From positions 6,125-70,124 of the forward strand of contig JBILML010000012.1 of the NCBI GenBank assembly GCA_044375555.1: a stretch of DNA of 64,000 nucleotides, given 5' to 3'. The position numbers and the translations under genes are program-made. This DNA comes from UBA967 sp044375555 (GTDB taxonomy: Bacteria > Verrucomicrobiota > Verrucomicrobiia > Chthoniobacterales > Terrimicrobiaceae). Positions 54,658 through 63,485 of this stretch are shown here, piece after piece. The notes below the pieces were generated by a model. It was not told where the DNA came from, did not search any database, and saw only the letters and a list, made by a program, of their open reading frames with translations. Numbering within the stretch: the first letter of the stretch is position 1; every line of letters begins with the position of its first letter.

Positions 54658-55449
54658 ATGCGGATGAACCACTACCGCACCGGTTGGATTTCAGATGTGC
54701 ATTTGGGAACCAAGGGCAGCAATGCCGGCGCCCTGATCAATTTTCTCAGGGATACGGAATTTGAGACGCTCTACCTTGTCGGCGATTTGATTGATATCTG
54801 GGCTCTTCGTCGCGGAATCTACTGGCCGCAGGATCACAACGATGTGATTCAAAAACTCCTCCGCAAGGGCCGCAAAGGCACTGAGATCATTTACATTCCT
54901 GGCAACCACGACGAATTCCTCTCCGCCTTCCACGGGCACTACGCCAGCGTCGAAATCCGCAAGAATGCGATCCACACCACGGCGGACGGCCGAAAAATCC
55001 TCGTCATCCACGGACATGAACTCGATACCGTTGTCCAAAACCTCGGCTGGTTGGCCCACCTCGGGGACATCGGCTATGTGCTGCTCATGCGCTGCAACGG
55101 CGTCGTCAATTTCTTCCGTCAACTCTTCGGGCTCGGCCACTGGTCCCTCAGCGCCTACGTGAAAGCCGAGGTCAAAAATGTCGTGAGCTTCATCGGCAAA
55201 TTTGAGGAATCCATCGTTCGGTTCGCGCGCGACCACAGTGTCGATGCGGTCCTCTGCGGTCACATCCACACGCCCGCCGTGCGCGAGATCGAAGGGATCA
55301 CCTACTACAACTGCGGAGACTGGGTCGAAAGCCTCACCGCGATGGTCGAACACTTCGATGGCCGGATGGAACTCTTGGATTTTCGGGACATCCCGAACGA
55401 AACCCAAACCCCCGAGTTGCACGAATCCCCTCTCCTCGCGGCGAGCTAA
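54658..55449 (+). CDS. Metallophosphoesterase, LpxH-like (UDP-2,3-diacylglucosamine diphosphatase type)
   Basis: 263-residue calcineurin-like phosphoesterase. Metal-site motifs: ISDVHLGTKGS (DxH), LVGDLIDIWAL (GD), IPGNHDEFLSA (GNHD), VIHGHELD and CGHIHTPAVRE. The LGHWSLSAYVKAEVK region fits the second, LpxH-related type (about 260 residues) seen in lipid A and other lipid pathways. Two start codons are possible, ATG 54658 and 54664. It follows phoU by 75 bases, with the palindrome in between, so it may belong to the phosphate regulon. Confidence 0.88.
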   Translation: MRMNHYRTGWISDVHLGTKGSNAGALINFLRDTEFETLYLVGDLIDIWALRRGIYWPQDHNDVIQKLLRKGRKGTEIIYIPGNHDEFLSAFHGHYASVEIRKNAIHTTADGRKILVIHGHELDTVVQNLGWLAHLGDIGYVLLMRCNGVVNFFRQLFGLGHWSLSAYVKAEVKNVVSFIGKFEESIVRFARDHSVDAVLCGHIHTPAVREIEGITYYNCGDWVESLTAMVEHFDGRMELLDFRDIPNETQTPELHESPLLAAS

Positions 55450-55469
55450 ACTCCAGAGGATTTAGAAAA

Positions 55470-56159
55470 TTACTGGACCGGCTGAGCGCTCACGGCTGGT
55501 TCAGCAACCGAGGCTCGGGGCGGTTGGGAGGCTCCCAGCCGGGCGAGTTGAGACGAGGCCATGCGTGCCGCAGGAGACTGCGGAAATTGAGTCACCACCA
55601 TATTGAAGCTCCGCTGAGCCTCGTCGCGCAGAAAGCGGCGCAGGAGAATCTCCCCCTCGGAATAAGCGGCAAAGGGCGCAGCGTAGCTCTTGGGATATTG
55701 GGTAACGACCAGTTGATAGGTCTTCAAAGCCGCATCGGAATTTCCGGTGGCGTCTTGGTTTTGACCTACTCCCAGCAGCGCCCCGCCAGCGAGTGGGTGG
55801 TCGGGAAATTTCTCGAGGAATTTTTGGAAAGCAGCCGTGGATTTTTCGAGGTCACCGGCCTCCCGTTGCGCGGCAGCTAGGCGCAACAAGGCATCCGCCG
55901 CGGGCATGGACCCAGGATATTGAGTCACGACCGCTTCGTATCCCTCGATGCCCGTGGCATTCGCCAAGAGCTTCTGGGCGGCCGTGGAACGAAGGCTCGA
56001 ATAGATGAACCAAGCTCCCAAGGCGATCCCGCCGACGACTAACAAGGCGACAGCTCCTAAAATGGCGGATTTGTTTTTCTCCCAGAAGAGTTCCCACTTC
56101 AGCATGGGATCATCAATCGGGAGGGGGGCTGGAATAACGGGCGTTTCCGAATTGCTCAT
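55470..56159 (-). CDS. Membrane-anchored TPR protein (YfgM-like)
   Basis: 229 residues. An N-terminal membrane helix (SAILGAVALLVVGGIALGAW) is followed by tetratricopeptide-like repeats: ANATGIEGYEAVVTQYPGSM, ADALLRLAAAQREAG and FAAYSEGEILLRRFLRDEAQ. The layout matches YfgM-type ancillary proteins and similar tail-anchored TPR proteins. The C-terminus is Ala/Pro-rich and disordered. It starts 3 bases after cysK, so it is co-transcribed with it. Confidence 0.8.
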   Translation of the reverse strand: MSNSETPVIPAPLPIDDPMLKWELFWEKNKSAILGAVALLVVGGIALGAWFIYSSLRSTAAQKLLANATGIEGYEAVVTQYPGSMPAADALLRLAAAQREAGDLEKSTAAFQKFLEKFPDHPLAGGALLGVGQNQDATGNSDAALKTYQLVVTQYPKSYAAPFAAYSEGEILLRRFLRDEAQRSFNMVVTQFPQSPAARMASSQLARLGASQPPRASVAEPAVSAQPVQ

Positions 56160-56162
56160 AAT

Positions 56163-57146
56163 TTAATTGGCGACTTTGGCGCGAGCCTCATCAGCGAGGG
56201 CGGTGGAGAGGTAGCGTTCGCCGGTGGAGCAACCGATCGTCACGATCAACTTGCCGGCATTCTCGGGGCGTTTCGCGACTTCGATCGCGGCGAAAACATT
56301 GGCTCCGGTGCTGATGCCACCGAGGATTCCCTCTTCTTTGGCAAGTCGGCGAGCCATGGCCATGGCGTCGTCATTCGAGACCTTCACACACTCGGTGATC
56401 TGCGGAGAGCCAGCGGCGTTCTTCAAATGCAGGTTGCTAGGCACAAATCCCGCACCGGTTCCTTGGATTTTGTGCGGCCCGGGTTTCAGAGGTTCGCCGG
56501 CTAGGGTTTGGGAAATGACGGGCGAATCCATCGGCTCCACCGCGATGGCGCGGAAGGACGGCTTGCGCGGAAGAAGAGCCTCGACGACGCCGCTGATCGT
56601 GCCACCGGTTCCAACAGCCGAGACAAGAATGTCCACCTGACCATCGGTATCAGCCCAGATTTCTTCGGCCGTGGTTTTGGAGTGGATGGCGGGATTGGCG
56701 GGATTGTTGAACTGCTGAGGCATCCAAGCGCCGGGGGTCTCTTGGAGAAGTTGGTCAGCTTTGGCAATCGCCCCGCGCATACCTTCCGAGCCGGGTGTGA
56801 GAACCAAGTCCGCGCCGAGCAAGGCCAGCAGGGTGCGGCGCTCGAGGCTCATGGTATCAGGCATTGTGAGGATGACTTTGTAACCTTTCGCGGCGGCGAC
56901 AAAAGCCAGGCCGATGCCGGTGTTTCCACTGGTCGGCTCGATGATCACTCCACCGGGTTTGAGGATTCCGCGCTGCTCAGCGTCCTCGATCATGGCCATG
57001 CCAATGCGGTCTTTCACGCTGCCGAGCGGATTAAAAAACTCGCACTTGAGGGCGATCGTGGCTGGAAGGCCAGCGGTGACGCGGTTGAGTTTCACGAGCG
57101 GTGTGCGCCCGACGGTTTCGACGATGTTGTTATAAATCTTGCCCAT
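56163..57146 (-). CDS. cysK: Cysteine synthase A (O-acetylserine sulfhydrylase)
   Basis: 327-residue PLP enzyme making cysteine from O-acetylserine and sulfide. The PLP-lysine segment is NPLGSVKDRIGMAMIEDAEQ; other motifs are EPTSGNTGIGLAFVAAAKGY and VSAVGTGGTISGVVEALLP. The ATG at 57146 (MGKIYNNIVETVGRTPL) matches the family start; the frame to 57188 is longer by chance. Follows ppc by 63 bases. Confidence 0.97.
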   Translation of the reverse strand: MGKIYNNIVETVGRTPLVKLNRVTAGLPATIALKCEFFNPLGSVKDRIGMAMIEDAEQRGILKPGGVIIEPTSGNTGIGLAFVAAAKGYKVILTMPDTMSLERRTLLALLGADLVLTPGSEGMRGAIAKADQLLQETPGAWMPQQFNNPANPAIHSKTTAEEIWADTDGQVDILVSAVGTGGTISGVVEALLPRKPSFRAIAVEPMDSPVISQTLAGEPLKPGPHKIQGTGAGFVPSNLHLKNAAGSPQITECVKVSNDDAMAMARRLAKEEGILGGISTGANVFAAIEVAKRPENAGKLIVTIGCSTGERYLSTALADEARAKVAN

Positions 57147-57209
57147 AGGTTTTATTCGGAGGAACGAAGCTTTTACACAATCGAGCAAGGGGCGGTGAAG
57201 CCCGAAATC

Positions 57210-59960
57210 CTACCCGGTCGTTCGCAGGCCGCTGGCAATCGCATTGATGCCGAGCAAAACCTGTGGAAGCAGACGGTCTTTTTCCGGAGATTGCGCCACG
57301 CAAGCCGCACGCCAACGGCGCAGGAGGCTGATTTGGTGGCGGTGGAGGGCTTTCAATCCCTCGCTGCGCAGGGCGAGTGTCTTCGTCATGCGAGGCCGGC
57401 GCGCCTCCATCGATCCGCCGAAAACCTCGGCCATCATCTCGCGGGTGGAATCAAACTCTCCCAGAATGAGGGGCAGGATCGAGGCCTTGGCCGAGGAATT
57501 GGAGACGAGCCCCGCGTATTCCTCGATGATTTGCCGGTCGGCGCTGGCGAGGTTCGTTTCGACATTGTTCAGCACATAATAAAGGAAGGCGGACTTGCGG
57601 AAGTTCGACCTCAGAGCATCGAACAAAGCCGGTTTTTCCTCGCGAAGGCGGCGAAGGGCGGACCCGACACCAAACCAACCCGGGAGATAGTGGCGACTTT
57701 GGTTCCAGCTAAAAACCCAGGGAATCGCCCGAAGATCCGCGAGTGTCCTCTCACCGGTGCGACGCGCGGGACGAGATCCAATGCGACTCGTCTCCAAGGC
57801 GTCAATCGGTGTGGCCTCCGAGTAGTAGGCCATGAAATCGGGATGCTGAATCAACGCGGTGTAACTCTCCCGACTGGCCAATGAGAGGAATTCGCAAATT
57901 TCCGAGACGATCCCATCCACCTCGGGCTTTGGACTCCCCATGGAAACGGAAGCGACGCCGGCTTGGAGCAACTCGAGATTGTGAACCGAGGAGCTGATGG
58001 TGCCGTATTTTTGCGAGATCGTCTCGCCCTGCTCGGTCATGCGGAGATCGCCTTGAACGGAGCCCGGCGGCAGAGCATCAAGAAACCGGTGCGTCGGTCC
58101 CGCGCCACGGCTGATCGTGCCTCCGCGGCCATGAAAGAAGCGAATTTTGAATCCCTCTTTTCTCCCGGCCGCTGCGATGGCGTCCTGCGATTGGTGCAAG
58201 GTCCACTGGCTCGCGAAAATTCCGCAGTCCTTGTTGCTGTCGCTGTAGCCGATCATCACCTGCTGAACGGGCAAGCCTGTGGTCGTCGCCTGCTGGCTGG
58301 CGAGGCTCCGGCGCGTCAGAGGATTTGCTAGAAATTTCTGAATGATATCTGGCCCCCGCTCGAGATCATCGAGAGTTTCAAAAAGAGGGACGACGGGTAA
58401 TTCACAGACTAGGCCCTCATTCGTCCATTTCGCCAAACCCGCCTCGCGGGCCAACAGGTAAACAGCCAGCAAGTCGGAAAGGCGGCGGGTCATGCTAACG
58501 ATCAGGGAGCCAAGTCCCGTGGGACCATGTTGGGCGAGGTGCTGACGAAGGACGGCGTAGCAGGACAGGACCGCATCGGCTTGAGGCCCGGCCGAAGCGC
58601 CTCCACCGAGGAAAGGGCGTGGCGAGCGGAGTTCAGCTTCGAGAAATTCAAGCCGGCGGGTTTCATCCCATTCCGAGAAATTGGGCGAGGCCGCGCCACT
58701 GGCGGCGAGGAGTTGGTCGATCGCGAGATCATGGAATCGGCTGTTCTGACGAATATCCAGAACGGCGAGATGAAAGCCGAAAGTATCGAGTGTGCGGCGA
58801 ATGGGCGAAACGGTGGAATCCACCAATCTTCCCGCACCCATCGCAGACAAGGAAGCAGCCAAACGCGCGAGGCACGCATCCAACTCGGAAGGAGTCCGAA
58901 AATGGATTTCACCCTCGAGGATTCTGGCATCCTCGATTTCCCCGGTCGTGACAGGAAGTTTCGCCTGAAGGTGCAAAACGAATCGGCGCCAGGGCTCGTC
59001 CGAGTAACTGGCCCGGAGACTCGCATCGAGCACGGGATTTTCCTGACTGAAGAGGTCGAGGTCCGCCTGAAGTTCAGAAGGGAAATTTTGAAAATTGCTC
59101 GAGAGCGGGAGCTTCGCGGCGAGGTCGTCGAGTTGACGGTGGAGCACAATCAAAGCGCTCACGCGCAGCTCGCGAAGGGTGGTGTCCGTAACACTGGCTG
59201 TGACGAGCGGATGTCCATCGCGATCGCCGCCAACCCAAGTTCCAAAACGGACTTTGGGCCAATCGAGTGGATTGGTAATCAACTCGGCATCCAAGCCCGC
59301 CTCCCTCCAAGCTTGTCGAAAACGGGTATCCAACCGGCCGAGCGCCGCAGGAAAAACTTCGCGCAGCGTGTAGATCACGCCGCGACGCTCAGAGGCGATG
59401 TCGGGTTTTTCGAGGAGGATTTCCCCGGTGCGCCACAAGCGTTCCAGCACGACCTTGAACTCCTCGCGCAGAGTCTCGCGCTGGGATGGAGACAGCAGCG
59501 AATCCTCGCGAGCCAAAAGCAGAGTGTAGAGAGCGCGGTGTTGCTCGAGAACCGCCGCCCGCTTCGCTTCGGTGGGATGCGCGGTGAGAACAGGTTCGAT
59601 GCGAATGGACGCCAGAGAAGCCGCGATGCTGGCTCCATGGATTCCAGCCGACGCGAGTTCTTTCAACTGGCGCGGCCACAGCCCGGGTTCGGCCGCACTT
59701 CCCAGATCCATCTCGCGCAAGCGCCTCGTCGCGGCGGCTGCATTTTCCTCGATCATATTGAGGAGTTGAAATGCCATGGAGGCTGCTTGCTCAAAGCCTT
59801 CGCAGGACTCGGCATTTTGGCCAGTCCACGGCAGGCTTTCCGCCACACGCTCCTCCCCTAATTCGCGCAAGACCTCATCAAAACACCCGAGGAGAAAGTC
59901 GAGGTCGGCGGAAATTTTATCGAAACCCTGTGAAATATAATCTGCCCTTTTCGTTTCCAT
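57210..59960 (-). CDS. ppc: Phosphoenolpyruvate carboxylase
   Basis: 916-residue enzyme that carboxylates PEP to oxaloacetate, refilling the TCA cycle. The catalytic His motif VLTAHPTEAKR, GYSDSNKDCGI, FHGRGGTISRGAGP and RAIPWVFSWNQSR are intact; the C-terminus ends INAIASGLRTTG as usual for bacterial PEPC. ATG at 59960. Precedes cysK and the TPR gene. Confidence 0.97.
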   Translation of the reverse strand: METKRADYISQGFDKISADLDFLLGCFDEVLRELGEERVAESLPWTGQNAESCEGFEQAASMAFQLLNMIEENAAAATRRLREMDLGSAAEPGLWPRQLKELASAGIHGASIAASLASIRIEPVLTAHPTEAKRAAVLEQHRALYTLLLAREDSLLSPSQRETLREEFKVVLERLWRTGEILLEKPDIASERRGVIYTLREVFPAALGRLDTRFRQAWREAGLDAELITNPLDWPKVRFGTWVGGDRDGHPLVTASVTDTTLRELRVSALIVLHRQLDDLAAKLPLSSNFQNFPSELQADLDLFSQENPVLDASLRASYSDEPWRRFVLHLQAKLPVTTGEIEDARILEGEIHFRTPSELDACLARLAASLSAMGAGRLVDSTVSPIRRTLDTFGFHLAVLDIRQNSRFHDLAIDQLLAASGAASPNFSEWDETRRLEFLEAELRSPRPFLGGGASAGPQADAVLSCYAVLRQHLAQHGPTGLGSLIVSMTRRLSDLLAVYLLAREAGLAKWTNEGLVCELPVVPLFETLDDLERGPDIIQKFLANPLTRRSLASQQATTTGLPVQQVMIGYSDSNKDCGIFASQWTLHQSQDAIAAAGRKEGFKIRFFHGRGGTISRGAGPTHRFLDALPPGSVQGDLRMTEQGETISQKYGTISSSVHNLELLQAGVASVSMGSPKPEVDGIVSEICEFLSLASRESYTALIQHPDFMAYYSEATPIDALETSRIGSRPARRTGERTLADLRAIPWVFSWNQSRHYLPGWFGVGSALRRLREEKPALFDALRSNFRKSAFLYYVLNNVETNLASADRQIIEEYAGLVSNSSAKASILPLILGEFDSTREMMAEVFGGSMEARRPRMTKTLALRSEGLKALHRHQISLLRRWRAACVAQSPEKDRLLPQVLLGINAIASGLRTTG

Positions 59961-59984
59961 CGGGCAGGACTTTTACGGATTTCC

Positions 59985-60017
59985 AAAAAAAAACAACCGC
60001 AGGAAATGGGAAGCCTG
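59985..60017 (-). terminator. Weak terminator candidate after the HdeD-like gene
   Basis: On the minus strand, CAGG (60017-60014) can pair with CCTG (60003-60000), followed within seven bases by a run of nine T residues (59993-59985). The stem is only 4 bp, so folding is uncertain, but the place is right: between the exopolysaccharide operon and ppc. Confidence 0.3.
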
Positions 60018-60027
60018 TATTGGCCCG

Positions 60028-60558
60028 TTATTTCTTTTCGGTGCGGAGGCCCAACATCAAAAAAGCCGACCCCGCAAAAATCGACTGGATTCCATAAAGC
60101 AAACCCACAACCCAGGCAGCATCGGAGGGCCACTTGGAATAAATCATCCCACCGAGAACCAGCGCTACAACGCCGTTCAGAAGCAGCCAAATCCAAGCGG
60201 GATTCGAGCGCATGCTGAACGAAGTCACGATGCAGAAAATGCCTTCGGCCACAAAAACTCCGGCGAGGATCAGAGTCAGGATGGCAACGCCGTCCGTGGT
60301 CATGAAAAACAAGGCCGATCCGGCCGCTACGCGAACGATGGCCGAAAGAAGCGACAGCACGCGATGGGCGATATTTTTGCCCAACAAGGCTTGAAATAAA
60401 CCAACGACGCCTGTGACCAGCAGCAGGGCTCCGAGGAATTCCGTCAGAAGGATGGAAAAAATCCCAGGCGCTGCGATGGCGAAGATGCCCGCCAGAAGTG
60501 ACACGATCCCGCCGAAAATCAGGAGACCGCGTTTGGGAGAGGTGGAATCTTCGGCCAC
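60028..60558 (-). CDS. HdeD-family membrane protein
   Basis: 176 residues, about six hydrophobic helices: LLIFGGIVSLLAGIFAIAAP, LTEFLGALLLVTGVVGLFQA, VLSLLSAIVRVAAG, GVAILTLILAGVFVAEGIF, WIWLLLNGVVALVLGGMIY and WVVGLLYGIQSIFAGSAFLM. The pattern matches the HdeD/DUF308 acid-resistance family, whose mechanism is unclear. Starts 3 bases after the tyrosine kinase gene and is the last gene of the exopolysaccharide unit. Confidence 0.85.
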   Translation of the reverse strand: MAEDSTSPKRGLLIFGGIVSLLAGIFAIAAPGIFSILLTEFLGALLLVTGVVGLFQALLGKNIAHRVLSLLSAIVRVAAGSALFFMTTDGVAILTLILAGVFVAEGIFCIVTSFSMRSNPAWIWLLLNGVVALVLGGMIYSKWPSDAAWVVGLLYGIQSIFAGSAFLMLGLRTEKK

Positions 60559-60561
60559 GGC

Positions 60562-62694
60562 TTATTCCCCGTAAACTCCCTTGGCACCGTAAGATCCGTA
60601 GTATTTTCCAGAGTAGTAGTAGGCGTAGTAGCCTCCGCGACCGCCGGGCAGGAAGTTCAGAATCAGACCGGCTGGTTCGGTCTTCGTTTCGTCGAGGGAT
60701 TTCAGAGCGCGCTGCACCATCTTGCGCGGAGTGGAAAAAGCACGCACCACGAGCGTGCAGAGATCGATGTGTGGGGCGATCAACAGCGTGTCGCTCACCG
60801 CAAGCAATGGCGCGGAGTCCACCACGACACGGTCGTATTTCGAGAGAGCCTCTTTAAGAACACGCTGGATATTTTCATTCGTAAGCAACTCGGAGGGATT
60901 CGGTGCACGACCGCCGGCGGTGAGAACCTGCAAATTATCGATGTGCGAAGGCATGACGGCGTTTTTCATCGCACAGGATTGCATCAAAACCTCGGAAAGA
61001 CCGGGCTTGCGGTTCTCTCCATAAAAAACGATCGAACCGCCGGGCTTGCGAAGATCGGCATCGATGAAGAGGGTATTGAATCCCTGCTGCGCGAGCGTGA
61101 CTGCGTAGTTGGAACTGCAGAAAGTTTTTCCTTCACTCGGCAAGGAACTGGAAAAAAGGAAGGTGCGCGCGTTTTCATTGAGCTGGTGAAGAGTCAAAGA
61201 CGCTCGCAACGATCGGAAGGATTCCGCAACGATACCTGATCGCTCTTCGTTGACGACCAACACACTCGCACGCGAGGAGAGGCTGAGTTTGGGAATGGCC
61301 GCGATGACATTGACGCCAGTCATTTGCTCGACTTGATCGACCGTCTTGATGCTCGTGTCCAACATGAACAAAGCTATCGCAAGGGCGATGCCGGCTGCCA
61401 AACCACCGAGTAGGGATTGCATCCATTTCTTGGTGGCACTGGGACGAATGGGCTGGGCGCCTGAGGCTTTTTCGTGGATTCGAACGGGCGACTCGGTGAG
61501 TTGCTTCGTCAAATCCACCTCCTTGAAACGCGACAAGACGGAGTTGTAGAGAGCCAAGTCGGAGTCGAGCTCCCGCTTCAGGTAGTTGTATTCCACAGTT
61601 TTAGCAGTGACGTCTAGTAGCTTTCTCTCTGCTTTTTCCTGGGAAAAGTTCAATTCTTGCTCCTGTAAGAGCAACCGATTGCGTGTGTTCTCCAATAAGC
61701 CTGAGGCGCCAAAGAGCACTTTATTCAAATCTCTCTGGGTCAGATCAATTTGTGTTTTGATTTGGATATAGGTCGGGTGCTTGGCGCGGTAGCGATTGGA
61801 AATCAGGTCGAGTTCCCGCTCCCGAGCCCGAATGGATTCGCTAAGCTGGACCACCTTGGGTTCCGAGGCGACGCTCGGAAGGGAGAGGAGTTGGTCAACA
61901 CTCCCTTGGTTGGCTTTGATGACAGCCAAATCACTATCAATCTGGCGAATGCGTTGCTGGATTTGAGCCATATTGGCATTGATTTCGGAAAGCTGCCCCT
62001 GAGCTGTGGCCAGCATGTTTTCGATCGAAGCAGCCTTTTCTCGCTCGCGGAAGGCCTGCATTTTTTCCTCCGAAATTCGCATTTTTTCTTGGAGGCGATC
62101 GCGCTCTTCGAGCAGGAACTGTGTCGCGGACTTCGACGCATCGGAACGCCGCTCGTTGACATAACGAATGTATTCATCGGCGAAGCCGTTTGCTAATTTC
62201 ACCGAAAGGTTGGGATCCGAGCTCGTGATGACGACATCAATGAGACGCGTTTGCGGTCGGAATACCGACGACACCATGGAATTCAACGCAGCGCTCACCC
62301 GATCGATATTGGCATCGCGGGCCGGGATGCCGGCGGCGGAGAGGAAACGCGGGTCCTGATCGAGCTTGAGCCATATAGCCACTCGTTGTGCAAAAGTGTA
62401 ACTCCTCAAGAGATCCACGACGGTATTGATCATGTCCACGCTTCGAATGGCTTCGTCACGGACTTGTTCCGCTTTGATGATTTTTGCCTGCTCTTGTTCG
62501 ATAAAAAGCACCGAGCGCGCACGATAAACGGTCTGCACTGTCGAGAGGCTGTATGCGGCATAGATTCCCCCTACCACCATGCAGAGGATCACCAACCACA
62601 ACCGATCCACCACGGCATGGAAATACTCCCGCCAATCAATGGCATCCGTAACATTTTGGATTGGATTTTTTGTATTAGCTGGGTCTTTGCTCAT
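60562..62694 (-). CDS. Wzc-type polysaccharide co-polymerase and tyrosine autokinase
   Basis: 710 residues. N-terminal Wzz-type domain with helix 1 (LWLVILCMVVGGIYAAYSLS), a long coiled coil (about 150-400), helix 2 (SLLGGLAAGIALAIALFML), then a BY-kinase domain: Walker A in SSLPSEGKTFCSSNYAVTL, Walker A' TLFIDADLRKPGG, Walker B YDRVVVDSAPLLAVSD. The C-terminus is Tyr-rich (GGYYAYYYSGKYYGSYGA), the cluster autophosphorylated to control polymer length. Usual GEGKS is here SEGKT. Downstream of wza and the beta-barrel gene. Confidence 0.92.
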   Translation of the reverse strand: MSKDPANTKNPIQNVTDAIDWREYFHAVVDRLWLVILCMVVGGIYAAYSLSTVQTVYRARSVLFIEQEQAKIIKAEQVRDEAIRSVDMINTVVDLLRSYTFAQRVAIWLKLDQDPRFLSAAGIPARDANIDRVSAALNSMVSSVFRPQTRLIDVVITSSDPNLSVKLANGFADEYIRYVNERRSDASKSATQFLLEERDRLQEKMRISEEKMQAFREREKAASIENMLATAQGQLSEINANMAQIQQRIRQIDSDLAVIKANQGSVDQLLSLPSVASEPKVVQLSESIRARERELDLISNRYRAKHPTYIQIKTQIDLTQRDLNKVLFGASGLLENTRNRLLLQEQELNFSQEKAERKLLDVTAKTVEYNYLKRELDSDLALYNSVLSRFKEVDLTKQLTESPVRIHEKASGAQPIRPSATKKWMQSLLGGLAAGIALAIALFMLDTSIKTVDQVEQMTGVNVIAAIPKLSLSSRASVLVVNEERSGIVAESFRSLRASLTLHQLNENARTFLFSSSLPSEGKTFCSSNYAVTLAQQGFNTLFIDADLRKPGGSIVFYGENRKPGLSEVLMQSCAMKNAVMPSHIDNLQVLTAGGRAPNPSELLTNENIQRVLKEALSKYDRVVVDSAPLLAVSDTLLIAPHIDLCTLVVRAFSTPRKMVQRALKSLDETKTEPAGLILNFLPGGRGGYYAYYYSGKYYGSYGAKGVYGE

Positions 62695-62725
62695 CCTGGT
62701 TTCTTGAAATTTTTTTTAAGGCGTC

Positions 62726-63460
62726 TCAATACCAACTTTCGCCGACGGTAATGATGTCCCCGGGGAGGACTTGGAAACTTCCGCCATTGGCATCCTCAAG
62801 CCTCTTGGTGTTGACTTTGATGGTATCTGGCTTGCCGCCCACAATTCGTTTGATCGTGACATTTTTGCTATCCGCGATGCGGGTGAAGCCCCCCGCCATG
62901 CCGATCGCCTCCAAAATTCCGAGCGATTCATTGCCTTGAAGTTCGTAACTACCAGGGCGAACGACTTGGCCGATCAGCGTGATCTTTCGCTGGGTGTAAG
63001 AGGCAATATTCAAATAAACTTGCGGATCAACTAGGTAATCGGCGTTGAGGAGTGACCTAATGTAATCTTGCGCCTCGCGAACGGTTTTTCCCGCGACAGC
63101 CACCTCACCGAGAAGGGGCAATTGCACCCGCCCGTCCCGCGAGATTTTGGAGCGCATATTCAAGTCCGGCTCCTTGTAAACCATCAGATCCAGCGTATCC
63201 CCCGCTGCCAAAACATAGTCCCCCTCCCCGGCCATCAATGTCGGGATCGAGGCTTCCCCAGATCGATCGGCAGGAACCGCCGGGGCGACTGGGGCGTTCG
63301 AGTTATCCGAACGAAACCCACCTGACGTGGTTGCTGGAGCGGAATGGGTGACCGGCGCGGGAAGAACGGGCGGTGCGGCGTGGAGCGGAACAGTGGCTAA
63401 AAACAAAGCCGCCGCGTGGAGTGCGAAATTTTGGCGGGTGTTGGAATAACGAAAAAACAT
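62726..63460 (-). CDS. Wza-type polysaccharide export protein
   Basis: 244 residues with an N-terminal signal peptide (LHAAALFLATVPLHAAP; no lipobox Cys seen, unlike E. coli Wza). The poly_export domain follows: YVLAAGDTLDLMVYKEPDLN, DGRVQLPLLGEVAVAGKTV, and SLBB-like ITLIGQVVRPGSYELQGNES. Located 31 bases before the kinase start and 25 bases after the beta-barrel gene, so all three are one operon. Confidence 0.92.
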   Translation of the reverse strand: MFFRYSNTRQNFALHAAALFLATVPLHAAPPVLPAPVTHSAPATTSGGFRSDNSNAPVAPAVPADRSGEASIPTLMAGEGDYVLAAGDTLDLMVYKEPDLNMRSKISRDGRVQLPLLGEVAVAGKTVREAQDYIRSLLNADYLVDPQVYLNIASYTQRKITLIGQVVRPGSYELQGNESLGILEAIGMAGGFTRIADSKNVTIKRIVGGKPDTIKVNTKRLEDANGGSFQVLPGDIITVGESWY

Positions 63461-63485
63461 CAGCAGCTGAAACTAATCACCAAGC

